NCBI GenBank assembly: GCA_913062555.1
Contig: CAJXVU010000024.1
Location: 1-55,723, forward strand
Source: an uncultured Bacteroidota bacterium
GTDB taxonomy: Bacteria > Bacteroidota > Bacteroidia > Flavobacteriales > Flavobacteriaceae
Length of the DNA stretch: 55,723 bases
Direction: 5' to 3'
Positions 9,015 to 18,005 of this stretch are shown here, piece after piece. Below the pieces are notes generated by a model. That model ran no database searches. It was not told the origin of the DNA and saw only the letters and a list, made by a program, of their open reading frames with translations. Within the stretch, counting starts at the first letter, position 1, and every line of letters begins with the position of its first letter. A program made the translations under genes and the position numbers.

Positions 9015-9953
9015 ATGAACACATTTAAATCGATAAATACAATACCAGGAAAAGCTATTTGCTATTCAGGCTTTAGAGAAGGTCAAAGTCCTGGTGGAAT
9101 CTACCCAAGTTATGAAGAAGTGAAAGAGGATTTATTGATCCTTCATGGACACTGGAAATACCTTCGCTTATATGATTGTGATCCACATACCGATACTGTT
9201 TTAGAAGTCATCAAAAATGAAAAACTGGATTTTAAAGTGATGCTCGGAGCATATATTGTTGCTGAGATGAATAATTTTGGATGCCCTTGGGGAGGGTCAT
9301 ATTCTGAAGAAGAATTGATTGAAAATAAATCAAAAAACAAAGACCAAATTAAAAAAATGATTCGTTTGGCGAATCAATATCCTAAAATCGTTTTCTCATT
9401 ATCTGCTGGCAATGAAGCATGTGTTGATTGGACAGATCATTATGTGCCTGTTGAAAGCGTTATTACGTATGTTAAGATGATTAAACTAGGAGCCAAGCAA
9501 CCCGTAACATTTTGTGAAAATTATGTCCCTTGGCTGGGTAAATTAAAAGAGCTGGTTGAAGTCGTCGATTTCATATCAATACATACTTACCCTGTTTGGG
9601 AGTATAAAAATATTCACGACGCATTAGAATATACCAAAAGTAACTATTATGCTGTGGCAGAGGCCTATCCTGACAAACCGGTTGTAATTACCGAAGCCGG
9701 TTGGGCAACTAATTCAAACGGGAAGGGAATATGCTCAAGTAATGTTAGTGAGGAAAATCAAGAAGTTTATTATCATGATTTGGTAAATTGGAGTGAAGAA
9801 GCTAATATTCTAACATTTGTATTTGAGGCTTTTGACGAACCATGGAAAGGCTCGAATGAACCCCTAGAACCAGAGAAACATTGGGGTGTATTTAAAGTTG
9901 ATAGAACACCAAAATTAGTCATGAAAGCACTTTATGCTGAAAAATTAACTTAA
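9015..9953 (+). CDS. GH17 glycoside hydrolase, cytosolic
   Basis: A 312-residue GH17 barrel without a signal peptide. The N-terminus carries the GH17-like ICYSGFREGQSPGG segment; Glu134 in SAGNEACV is the likely acid/base and Glu227 in VITEAGWAT the nucleophile. It is closer in sequence style to the lipoprotein GH17 at the left (shared TYPV/HTYP, TEAGWA and FEAFDE motifs) than to the neighbouring cytosolic GH17. A 129-base spacer with no clear terminator separates it from that gene. Expected to act on beta-1,3-gluco-oligosaccharides in the cytosol. A transglycosylase role is possible. Confidence 0.83.
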   Translation: MNTFKSINTIPGKAICYSGFREGQSPGGIYPSYEEVKEDLLILHGHWKYLRLYDCDPHTDTVLEVIKNEKLDFKVMLGAYIVAEMNNFGCPWGGSYSEEELIENKSKNKDQIKKMIRLANQYPKIVFSLSAGNEACVDWTDHYVPVESVITYVKMIKLGAKQPVTFCENYVPWLGKLKELVEVVDFISIHTYPVWEYKNIHDALEYTKSNYYAVAEAYPDKPVVITEAGWATNSNGKGICSSNVSEENQEVYYHDLVNWSEEANILTFVFEAFDEPWKGSNEPLEPEKHWGVFKVDRTPKLVMKALYAEKLT

Positions 9954-9966
9954 GCATGTTTTTAAA

Positions 9967-10158
9967 ATGTCAAAATTAAATGATTGGACAAAGGTTGATA
10001 AAGAGGGTAATATAAATGTACCCGATTACTTAGATCCTTTAATATACAAGTTTGAATTGCAGATGCGGTTATACAAGAGTAGTGGAAAAAATGAAATTAA
10101 AACAATTTGTGATATGATCTATATTGCCGAAAAATTTTTCAACTCCCCCAAAAAGTGA
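9967..10158 (+). CDS. 63-residue protein of unknown function
   Basis: A small frame that starts 13 bases after the GH17 stop codon and runs in the same direction. The product is soluble and mixed in charge, with an N-terminal LNDWTKVDKEGNI segment and a likely C-terminal helix rich in Ile, Glu and Lys. It has no signal peptide, membrane segment or cysteine motif. Its tight spacing suggests translation together with the GH17 gene. The family is not recognised. It could be a genuine small partner of the glucan enzymes or a spurious frame. Confidence 0.45.
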   Translation: MSKLNDWTKVDKEGNINVPDYLDPLIYKFELQMRLYKSSGKNEIKTICDMIYIAEKFFNSPKK

Positions 10159-10405
10159 AGTCTAGCAAGATTTTGGATATATGAAGATATACATCAATAC
10201 TGATAAAAATATAAACTCAGTTTTCAAATCAAACTTCACAATTTTATTAACCAAAAGGATTATTTAATAATTTAAACTTTCATTTTAGGGAAATAGTACA
10301 TTTTTGTTATTTTTACTATTCTTAGTTTAAATGCTAACTAAGCAATGATAATTATTTTAATATGAGCATAGCAAATGTTCACTGGCTATAACCTCCATTA
10401 TAAAA

Positions 10406-11548
10406 ATGTTTAATTTAATAACCATAATATTACAACTGGGGAGTTTACAAGCTTTCATTTTGGCTGTTATTTTATTTAATCAGAAAAAAAATGCTAGGGC
10501 TAGTAAGATCCTGGCATTTTTACTTATTATCATTGGAGTTACATGTTTCTTATATGCTCTTAATTCCTTAGCGTTTTATTTGGAATTTCCGCATTTAATT
10601 AGAGTGGTTTGGGGCTTGCCATTACTTTTTGGGCCATTGTTATATTTATATACCAAGTCAATGATTGATTCCAACTTACGACTAAGTAGAATCGATATAA
10701 AACACGGCCTCCCTTTTATAATTAACACCATACTTCTTATTCCTTTCTATTTAAAATCTGCTGAAGTAAAAATTCAAAGTCTTGATTATTTTACGGCTTC
10801 CATTACAGCAGGGACAGATAATTATGCCATCTATTATTATGTGCTTCAATTTGTAATAATTGGAATTGGAATCCATTATGGATTGCGATCACTAAAAGTG
10901 CTTAATATTTATCAAGAGCAACTGCTTTATGAATTTTCGGAAATTCAGCATAGAAAAGTACAATGGCTAAATCAACTCATATGGCTGTTTGTTGCCTTGT
11001 TTGTAGGTCTTATATTTTTCAATTTTAGAGCAGCATTTGACAGATACGCCAATTTTGATTATCAGGTGTTTTTTTATATCGGGACTGCTGTTATTGTATA
11101 TGTAATGAGTTTTAAAACGTTTAGTCAACCTCAATTGCATGCATTGGAACTTGTAAATAAAAAAAATAAAGCCTCAATAATTAGCAAGAAATCTGAACCC
11201 GTTCTTTTAGGAGAAAAAGGAAGGGAGTTAACAGATTTAATGCAAAATGATAAACCCTTTCTAAATTGGGAACTTTCAGCAAAAGAGTTATCGGAAAAAT
11301 TAAATATTAGTCGCCATCAACTATCTGATATTTTGAATGGGGAGGTTGGTAAAAATTTTTATGACTTCGTGAACGAGTATCGTGTTAATGAATTTAAATT
11401 GAAACTACTGGATCTTAAAAACAGCAACCTTACAATTCTGGCACTGGCCTATGATTCAGGTTTTAGTTCGAAATCCTCTTTCAATTTAGCATTTAAAAAA
11501 CTTACAGGAATGACCCCATCTCAGTTTAAAAAGCAACAGACTAATTAA
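10406..11548 (+). CDS. Membrane-anchored AraC-family transcription regulator
   Basis: A 380-residue regulator with two parts. Residues about 1-235 hold seven or so hydrophobic helices. Residues about 275-378 form an AraC-type double helix-turn-helix; the signature ends with YDSGFSSKSSFNLAFKKLTGMTPSQFKK. This fusion of a membrane sensor domain to an AraC DNA-binding domain is common in Bacteroidota; the signal it reads is unknown. It precedes, by 78 bases, a secreted S33-type peptidase and a GIN-domain protein in the same direction, which are candidate targets. It could also serve the glucan genes just upstream, but nothing in the sequence shows this. Confidence 0.85.
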   Translation: MFNLITIILQLGSLQAFILAVILFNQKKNARASKILAFLLIIIGVTCFLYALNSLAFYLEFPHLIRVVWGLPLLFGPLLYLYTKSMIDSNLRLSRIDIKHGLPFIINTILLIPFYLKSAEVKIQSLDYFTASITAGTDNYAIYYYVLQFVIIGIGIHYGLRSLKVLNIYQEQLLYEFSEIQHRKVQWLNQLIWLFVALFVGLIFFNFRAAFDRYANFDYQVFFYIGTAVIVYVMSFKTFSQPQLHALELVNKKNKASIISKKSEPVLLGEKGRELTDLMQNDKPFLNWELSAKELSEKLNISRHQLSDILNGEVGKNFYDFVNEYRVNEFKLKLLDLKNSNLTILALAYDSGFSSKSSFNLAFKKLTGMTPSQFKKQQTN

Positions 11549-11626
11549 TTGGTGCGAGTAGACCAACATGGACGACTTTATTACTTATTCTTATCAAATT
11601 TGTAGTCTAATTTAATTTTTGAACTT

Positions 11627-13081
11627 ATGAAAAATACAAATCAGCTTTTATTATTATTCCTATTGGGAATATTTGAGCTTAGTGGACAGAATATTCAATT
11701 AAAGACTGAAGACATTATTTTTAAAACTTCTAATAACGAAGAGGTACCAGCAATAATAGGAACATTTTCTGTTCCAGAAAATCGTTCAATTAACACTGCA
11801 AAAGCCATTAACTTATCTTTTGTAAGGTTTAAAAGTACCAATCCAAACCCTGGTTATCCAATAGTATATTTAGCAGGAGGCCCTGGAGGGAGTGGTATTG
11901 GTACAGCTAAAGGACCGAGGTATAAATTGTTTATGGCACTTCGGGAAATTTCCGACGTTATTGCATTTGACCAACGTGGTACTGGAAAATCAAATCAAAT
12001 ACCTCCATGTAAAGAAACATTTGATGTGCCTTTAAATGAGCCAGGAGAGGCTCATAAATACATTGAATTGATGTCTGAATCTTCAAAAAAGTGTATTGCG
12101 TTTTGGAAAGCAAATGATATTGATGTTTCTGCCTATAATACTCTAGAAAATGCAAAAGATCTTGAAGATCTTAGAAAGGTTCTAGGCGTTGAAAAATTAA
12201 ATTTATGGGGAATTAGTTATGGTTCGCATCTCGCTTTTGCATATATCAATCAATATCCTGAGCGTGTAGATAAAATTGCACTCGCTGGTCTTGAAGGTCC
12301 TGGACAAACAATTAAACGCCCAAAGTTTAATCAAGAGTTTCTAGAATACCTTGCATTAAAAGTTAAAGAAGATTCTCTGGCAGGAAAAACATACCCAAAT
12401 TTGATAAAAACGATGAGAAATGTAATGAATCGTTTAGAAAAAAATCCGGTATATACAAAATTTAAAGACCGAAGATCTAGAACAGAACAAGATCTTGCGA
12501 TTAGTAAATTTGATTTGCAATTAACCACTTCCTTTTTTCTTTTAAAGAATCCAAATGATTCAAAAAAACTACCTGTATTGTATAAGGCAATGGAGGAAGG
12601 GGATTTTAGTTCGATAGCCCCATTGGTTGGCTTATTAAAGAATTATGCAGGAAAACGACCAAATCAATTAATGCCATTAGCAATGGATATAATGTCAGGG
12701 ATTTCAGAAAAACGTTGGAATTTAATTTTAAAAGAAGAAAAACAAGCCATATTAGGACGAACTACCAATTTTCCATTTCCAGATATTGGTAAAGAATTGG
12801 ACCTTCCTGATTTAGGAAAGAATTTCAGAAAAAACCCAGTTTCAAACGTACCGGCTTTGTTTTTTAGTGGTACTTTGGATGGAAGAACTTATCTTCCAGC
12901 AGCAAAGGAATTAATTGCTGGTTTTTCAAATGGGTCACATATAATTTTGGATGGTGCTGGGCACGATCTGTTCATGTCAACTCAAAAAGTAGAACAACTG
13001 ATGTTGAAATTTTTTAGTGGAATTCCTGTGAAATCGGAAACCATTTCTATTGGGATGCCTGAATGGGTGCTGCCTGAGTAG
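11627..13081 (+). CDS. Secreted alpha/beta-hydrolase, S33-type (prolyl/tripeptidyl) aminopeptidase
   Basis: A 484-residue exported protein (signal peptide to about residue 20, ...ELSGQ). The alpha/beta-hydrolase fold is clear: an oxyanion loop AGGPGGSG near residue 85, nucleophile Ser197 in GISYGSH, Asp418 in GTLDGRT and His446 in GAGHD. The layout with a C-terminal substrate-binding lid matches the TAP-like/S33 group, which releases N-terminal proline or tripeptides; some members are esterases. It lies between an AraC regulator and a GIN-domain gene, all on the same strand. The substrate is an inference from the family. Confidence 0.8.
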   Translation: MKNTNQLLLLFLLGIFELSGQNIQLKTEDIIFKTSNNEEVPAIIGTFSVPENRSINTAKAINLSFVRFKSTNPNPGYPIVYLAGGPGGSGIGTAKGPRYKLFMALREISDVIAFDQRGTGKSNQIPPCKETFDVPLNEPGEAHKYIELMSESSKKCIAFWKANDIDVSAYNTLENAKDLEDLRKVLGVEKLNLWGISYGSHLAFAYINQYPERVDKIALAGLEGPGQTIKRPKFNQEFLEYLALKVKEDSLAGKTYPNLIKTMRNVMNRLEKNPVYTKFKDRRSRTEQDLAISKFDLQLTTSFFLLKNPNDSKKLPVLYKAMEEGDFSSIAPLVGLLKNYAGKRPNQLMPLAMDIMSGISEKRWNLILKEEKQAILGRTTNFPFPDIGKELDLPDLGKNFRKNPVSNVPALFFSGTLDGRTYLPAAKELIAGFSNGSHIILDGAGHDLFMSTQKVEQLMLKFFSGIPVKSETISIGMPEWVLPE

Positions 13082-13107
13082 TTTGAATCCTATATTTTAA
13101 ATTAAAA

Positions 13108-13827
13108 ATGGAATATTTAAAATCTTATAAAATTGTAATAATCACAGCTTTTGTCTCTGCTGTGATTATTCTTTTTGTTTATGGATGGTCAAATTTTAGA
13201 GTGTCTGAAAAAAAAGTCATGATAACAGATTTTAACTCAATAAACGCTGGTGGCTTGATGAATGTCTATTTAAAAAAAGGTGATAAACCAGCTGTAGTGA
13301 TAAGGGCCGATGATTTTATTTTGGATAAAATAAAAGTAGAAGTCATTGATGGAGAGCTCAGGATAGATACCCAAGATGGTATTCATGGTGAACGTGTTAC
13401 AGATGCCTATGTAACTTATACATCTCTAAATCATATTAAAGTGACTTCTACTATTATCAGTCAGGATGTGATTAAAAGTAACAGTTTGACTATTGAAACC
13501 TCAGGTAGTTCAGAAACCAAACTTCGATTAGACTGTGACTCCCTCAGGTTAGATATGAAGAATAGTGGCAATGTTCAATTGGCTGGTAATACCAATTTTT
13601 TTCAATTTAGTATCGAAGGTGTGGGTGATCTAATGGCATACCATTTGGTGTCTAAAAATTGTGTAGCAAAATTGGATACAGGAGACCAAAGTCCTGGAAT
13701 AGCAAGAATTAATGTTTCAGATTCCATAAGCGCCAATATTAATGGACCGAGATATATTTATTATCTAGGAAATCCCTTTATCAAAAAAGAAATTATAATT
13801 GGGAATGGTCGTTTAGTTAGAAAATAG
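13108..13827 (+). CDS. GIN-domain (DUF2807-like) envelope protein
   Basis: A 239-residue protein with one N-terminal membrane segment (about 8-27, rich in Ile, Val and Ala) and a beta-helical C-terminal part. The opening ITDFNSINAGGLMNVYLKKGD and the repeating short beta units (IETSGSSETKL, MKNSGNVQL, IEGVGDLMA) are typical of the GIN domain, a putative head domain of surface or periplasmic proteins in Bacteroidota. No enzymatic motif is seen. The stop codon lies inside a hairpin that may end the transcript. It follows the S33-type hydrolase by 26 bases and is likely co-expressed with it. Confidence 0.72.
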   Translation: MEYLKSYKIVIITAFVSAVIILFVYGWSNFRVSEKKVMITDFNSINAGGLMNVYLKKGDKPAVVIRADDFILDKIKVEVIDGELRIDTQDGIHGERVTDAYVTYTSLNHIKVTSTIISQDVIKSNSLTIETSGSSETKLRLDCDSLRLDMKNSGNVQLAGNTNFFQFSIEGVGDLMAYHLVSKNCVAKLDTGDQSPGIARINVSDSISANINGPRYIYYLGNPFIKKEIIIGNGRLVRK

Positions 13828-13843
13828 GATGTATATCCTATTT
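13822..13843 (+). terminator. Hairpin overlapping the GIN gene stop codon
   Basis: A 9-base perfect inverted repeat, AAATAGGAT and ATCCTATTT, with a 4-base loop, followed by a pyrimidine-rich run. The TAG stop codon lies within the left arm. It is likely the first of two tandem terminators behind the GIN-domain gene. Confidence 0.5.
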
Positions 13844-13882
13844 CTTCATTCATTTTAATACTTACATAATAACAAACTTAAA

Positions 13883-13926
13883 ATAATCGTCCGAATTGGT
13901 GTGTATTGACCAATTCGGACGATTAT
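13883..13926. terminator. Long perfect hairpin, possible bidirectional terminator
   Basis: Two 18-base arms, ATAATCGTCCGAATTGGT (13883-13900) and its exact complement (13909-13926), enclose an 8-base loop. A short T run follows at about 13931. The stem is much longer than needed for a standard terminator, so it may also be an intergenic repeat element or an RNA-processing site. Confidence 0.45.
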
Positions 13927-14022
13927 AATACTTTTTATTTTCAATTTTGACCCTTAGATAAATTAAATCACAAACGAATTGATTTCCGAAAAAATGGAAA
14001 TCGATATTAAAATCTTTTAACA

Positions 14023-15228
14023 ATGAAAATAAAAATGTCAAGACGAAGCATATTAAAAATTTCAATTTCAGTTTTCTTACTGGCCATATTATCAAACTGG
14101 ATTATAGAGCCCATTTCGCTAAATATGTTTAGCAAAATAGTAACGCCCATATCTAATGGTAATTTTAAAGCGGAGGAAGGCTATATTGTATCCAAAGGGC
14201 AATTGACTGAAAATTTAAAGTTTAAGGAGACAGCCGATAGCATTCTGAATCAATCTATACTATCAAATAACTTCTTAGGCCTCAGTGTTGCTGTGTACAA
14301 AAAAGGTTGGGGACAATGGCTTGGTAGTGCTGGATATAGCAGTAAAAGAGATCAAAACGAGGTGAATGATAACACCTTATTCAGGCTGGCATCGATCTCC
14401 AAACCAATGACGGCTTTTGGAATAATGAACTTGTATGAAAAAGGACTCATCGAATTAGATGTGCCTATACAAACCTATATTCAGAATTTTCCAAAAAAAC
14501 TGAAGGGCGAGATTACCATAAGACAATTATTGATGCATACTTCAGGAATAACACATTATACTTCTAGTTTAGATGCCATGTCTTTTACGAATTACCCGAC
14601 TATGGAAGACGCGCTTAATATTTTTAAGGATAAAGCATTGGAATTTACACCTGGCACAAAATATATGTATTCAACATATGGATATACCGTATTAGGTGCA
14701 ATTATAGAGGAAGTAACTGGCTTAAGTTACCAAGACTATATGAAGGATGCCGTATGGGAAAAATCTGGGATGATGGTGACAGGAGTAGAGGAGCAAAAGG
14801 ATTATGAAAATAAGGCGCGATTATATTTCAAATTAAATGACTTACATATTAAAAGTCCTTATACAAATTTAAGCTCAATTTATCCGGGAGGAGGCATTCA
14901 ATCTAATTCTGAAGACATGTTGAGATTTAGTGAAGCAATCTTAAATAATAAGATCGTAGATAGCATGACACTTAACTTAATGATTGATACCTCTAATTCT
15001 TTAGCCCCAGCTATAGGTGATACGCCTAACGGATTAGGATGGAACGTCTTTGAAGACCCAGATTATGGCAGAGTACTTTTGCATGGCGGATCACAGCCCG
15101 GTGCCGGTTGTTTTTACATGATTTATTTAGATCAAAAAATGGCAATATCGGTATTGTCTAATAGTTATGGAACTCGGAAGTATACCTTTGATATGGCGAG
15201 AAATATTCTTAATAGTTTAGGAAAATAG
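14023..15228 (+). CDS. LACTB-like serine hydrolase (beta-lactamase superfamily)
   Basis: A 401-residue protein with an N-terminal membrane anchor (about 8-27). The penicillin-binding/class C fold shows the catalytic SxxK as Ser124-Ile-Ser-Lys127, then YST in MYSTYGYTVLG instead of the usual YxN, and an HGG motif in LLHGGSQPG. The YST form is typical of LACTB-like proteins, which are peptidases or esterases and not antibiotic hydrolases. It probably sits on the outside of the inner membrane. The upstream region has a long hairpin and a short inverted repeat (13981-14002) near the start codon. It is convergent with an alpha/beta hydrolase gene. Confidence 0.82.
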   Translation: MKIKMSRRSILKISISVFLLAILSNWIIEPISLNMFSKIVTPISNGNFKAEEGYIVSKGQLTENLKFKETADSILNQSILSNNFLGLSVAVYKKGWGQWLGSAGYSSKRDQNEVNDNTLFRLASISKPMTAFGIMNLYEKGLIELDVPIQTYIQNFPKKLKGEITIRQLLMHTSGITHYTSSLDAMSFTNYPTMEDALNIFKDKALEFTPGTKYMYSTYGYTVLGAIIEEVTGLSYQDYMKDAVWEKSGMMVTGVEEQKDYENKARLYFKLNDLHIKSPYTNLSSIYPGGGIQSNSEDMLRFSEAILNNKIVDSMTLNLMIDTSNSLAPAIGDTPNGLGWNVFEDPDYGRVLLHGGSQPGAGCFYMIYLDQKMAISVLSNSYGTRKYTFDMARNILNSLGK

Positions 15229-15328
15229 AATTCCTAAATCTTGTGTATATAAATTTGATGAAGTTATAATACATAGATAAATCGTTTAGAAGACAATGTT
15301 TATTGAAATTCTTCATAACCTTCATATA

Positions 15329-15349
15329 AAATGTATTTTACATTTTTTT
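15329..15349 (+). terminator. A/T-rich hairpin with T run
   Basis: A 7-base inverted repeat (AAATGTA, TACATTT) with a 3-base loop, followed by four more T residues. It sits between two convergent genes and overlaps the last codons of the minus-strand hydrolase. The stem has few G-C pairs, so the call is weak. Confidence 0.3.
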
Positions 15350-16390
15350 GGATGTAGTTTTTAATTCAACTAATATTTCTTCTAAATGATTTCTAATTAA
15401 AGAAAAGTGTCCCTCATTTTCAATTACATTGAGTTTCGAGTTTGGAAGCTGAGTATTGTAGTAATTACCTCTAGAAATTGGGGCCATCTTATCTTCAGCA
15501 CCATACCAAAGATTTATTGGGAACTGTATATTATTTAAATTCATCTGCCAATCAGAAACATAAAGTTTCCATTCTTGTACGACTGCTTCAATCCCTTGTT
15601 TGTAGCTCTCTTTACTTCCTTCAATAAAGTCCCAACCATATTCAGGGTGGTTAATCATTAACTTCTTATCAGGTTTAGGTAGATATTTTTGAAATTGTTT
15701 TATCCGCTTTTCTGGTTTGTCAACAAGTGCATCGAAATCATCCTGAATTAACTTTCTAAGTTGTTTGTCATTTTTCCAACTGGCAAACCAATGGATAAGT
15801 TTAACAGGAAACCACATCCCTTTTAGGGAACCTTTGTATTCATAAGGAGTTGCTCCAGAGATAATAGAGGCATTCTCTATTCTAGATGAATCGGACATAA
15901 TACAAGCCAGAACATGAGGAGCTCCACCTGATAATCCAAATACCGAATATTTTCTAAGCCCTAACGAATCTGCAAGTTCTACAATGTCATTACCCCAGTC
16001 CAGAAATTGTCTATTTGCCTGATACGTTGAAATACCAACTCCAGGACGATCAGGAGAAATCAGTCTAATATTTAATTTTTTAGCCGTGCTATCCATGAAT
16101 ATTGAAGAAAGTCTGCTCTCTTGCCCCCCATGAAAATATAATATTGGAAATCCCAATGAATCACCATACTCGGCATATCCTAAAATTCTACCATCCGATA
16201 GGTTTATGGTTTTATCTGTTTGCATAGCATCCAATTTATTAATAATTACAGAATCAATACTATCATGAGTTATATTTGATTCATTCCAATTGTTAATCCA
16301 AATTACAAGGAATACACTTATAAATAGTAATAATGTTTTTCCAACCATGAATTTCAAGTTTTGTTTTTTGGTTTTTTTTGAAAATCTCAT
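15338..16390 (-). CDS. Membrane-anchored alpha/beta-hydrolase
   Basis: A 350-residue protein with a basic N-terminus and one membrane helix at about 14-31, placing the catalytic domain in the periplasm. The fold is marked by YFHGGQESR (oxyanion loop), PDRPGVGIS, the nucleophile Ser154 in FGLSGGAPH, a late Asp in GAEDKMAP and His in NEGHFS. These are general lipase/esterase/hydrolase features and the substrate is unknown. It lies 89 bases after a serine hydrolase gene on the same strand and could be the last gene of that group. Confidence 0.75.
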   Translation of the reverse strand: MRFSKKTKKQNLKFMVGKTLLLFISVFLVIWINNWNESNITHDSIDSVIINKLDAMQTDKTINLSDGRILGYAEYGDSLGFPILYFHGGQESRLSSIFMDSTAKKLNIRLISPDRPGVGISTYQANRQFLDWGNDIVELADSLGLRKYSVFGLSGGAPHVLACIMSDSSRIENASIISGATPYEYKGSLKGMWFPVKLIHWFASWKNDKQLRKLIQDDFDALVDKPEKRIKQFQKYLPKPDKKLMINHPEYGWDFIEGSKESYKQGIEAVVQEWKLYVSDWQMNLNNIQFPINLWYGAEDKMAPISRGNYYNTQLPNSKLNVIENEGHFSLIRNHLEEILVELKTTSKKM

Positions 16391-16479
16391 AGTCTATTAA
16401 TTGTAATGAACGTCTAAAATAGACTCCGTAGTGTTACTCTCGTTGCGTTTTCGGTTTATGGGTGACTCCTAATATTTAT

Positions 16480-18003
16480 TTAATTTTTTTCGTAATAAAG
16501 ACCATCATAAACAAACCCTTTTACGTTTTCTCCTTCAACATCAAGTTTTAGTACTTTTGGTCTTATAAATTTTACACGGATAGTATTTAGATCATTATAA
16601 GGTTCTACCCCCGCATTCATTTCTCCTTGCTTCATCCCCAATTTCTTATCCTTTTCAAAAATTCTAATCAAAGCCAAGTTTGCATCTTTACATTTATATG
16701 CTCCCGTTATTGAGGCAATAGGCACAGACAGATTCCATTTTCGTTTAGAGCGATTTAAGAAGTCTTTATATGTAGCATCAAGTCCGTATTTTTTAGTTTC
16801 AATTTTTACTTGTTTAAGCCAATTAACGTATGAGTCTTTCCAATCTATATGTTCTTTTTTTAATACTTCATCCATAACATCATAAGCAAATGTTGATAGA
16901 TAATGAGCATACCCATTACCTACATTACTATCATTTACCATCACTACTACGCCCGATTTTGTTTCAGGAATGTATGAAATCATAGTCCTATAACCAGTGA
17001 AAGCTCCGCCATGATGATAGAGTGTTTTACCCTTATATTTAGCAATATTCCATCCAAATCCATAACTCATATTCAAACCTGAAAAGCCAAAGCCTTTTCC
17101 TTCTATCTCAATTCTTTCTTCTCTGGTTTTAAACAATGCTAAAGGGGAGATAATAGTTTCTGAATTACTTTTCCCATTATTCACTTGAATAAGTAGCCAT
17201 TTTAAAATGTCATCAACCGAGGAATATAACCCGCCAGCAGCATGCATTGTAGCATCTTTTTTTAAATCCTTAGAAACTTTAAATAAATCCTTGCCATTAC
17301 CAAGGGCATTGTATGGAACTGCAACATGTTCTCTGTTTTCCAATAACTTCACATAGCTACTGTAAGTGTGGGTCATCCCTATTGGGTCCAATACTTCTTC
17401 TTGTACAACTTCTTTCCATGTTTTGCCCAATTCCTTTAGAAAAATTAAGTTCATAATATTGTACCCCAAATTGGAATATCTGTAGTTGCCATACGGAAGT
17501 CTTCCAAAGGTATTGTTCATTAAGTCAAAGAGTTGATCATGAGTGTAGGAGCCTGAGTATGCCAATTTATATGTCATATATTTAGAATTATCTATCCCTG
17601 AGGTATGACCCAACAAATCTGGAATTTTTATTCTATGTGCTTGAATAGAGTCTGGAAAATTTATTTTTGGAAAATATTCAGCTAATGATTTATTAAAATC
17701 TAATAATCCTCTTTCTTCTAAAATTGTAGCTGCTAAAGCTGTAAAAGATTTGGTCGTTGATGCAATATAGTATTGAGTAGATGTCTCTGCTGGTTCCTTA
17801 TTTTTCACATCTCTATAACCATAGGCTTTTTGGTGAACTATTTTTCCATTATGAATGACACCAATTGAGATACTAGGAATATACTCCAAAGAGTTATACA
17901 TCTGTCCAATAAATTCATCGATAGCTTCAATTTTAGTTGTTTGAGCGTTTGTAATTATTCCAAAAATTAAGAATAACAGAATTGCAATTTTTTTAGTATT
18001 CAT
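16480..18003 (-). CDS. Secreted serine hydrolase, beta-lactamase/PBP4*-like, with C-terminal beta domain
   Basis: A 507-residue exported protein (signal peptide ending in ITNAQ, about residue 21). The catalytic domain has SxxK at Ser82-Thr-Thr-Lys85, YSN in YRYSNLGY and HGG in YHHGGAFTG, all three motifs intact. The last 85 residues or so (GAYKCKDANLALIRIFEK and on) look like the beta-barrel tail of DUF3471-type proteins. Likely a D-amino-acid peptidase or esterase in the envelope. Only 2 bases separate its ATG from the end of the upstream M23 peptidase gene, so the two are almost surely translated from one message. Confidence 0.82.
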   Translation of the reverse strand: MNTKKIAILLFLIFGIITNAQTTKIEAIDEFIGQMYNSLEYIPSISIGVIHNGKIVHQKAYGYRDVKNKEPAETSTQYYIASTTKSFTALAATILEERGLLDFNKSLAEYFPKINFPDSIQAHRIKIPDLLGHTSGIDNSKYMTYKLAYSGSYTHDQLFDLMNNTFGRLPYGNYRYSNLGYNIMNLIFLKELGKTWKEVVQEEVLDPIGMTHTYSSYVKLLENREHVAVPYNALGNGKDLFKVSKDLKKDATMHAAGGLYSSVDDILKWLLIQVNNGKSNSETIISPLALFKTREERIEIEGKGFGFSGLNMSYGFGWNIAKYKGKTLYHHGGAFTGYRTMISYIPETKSGVVVMVNDSNVGNGYAHYLSTFAYDVMDEVLKKEHIDWKDSYVNWLKQVKIETKKYGLDATYKDFLNRSKRKWNLSVPIASITGAYKCKDANLALIRIFEKDKKLGMKQGEMNAGVEPYNDLNTIRVKFIRPKVLKLDVEGENVKGFVYDGLYYEKN

Positions 18004-18005
18004 AT

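Noticed and set aside
13981..14002. Short inverted repeat GATTTCC/GGAAATC before the LACTB-like gene
   Set aside because: Seven bases only, AT-rich flanks; could be chance, so not listed as an operator.
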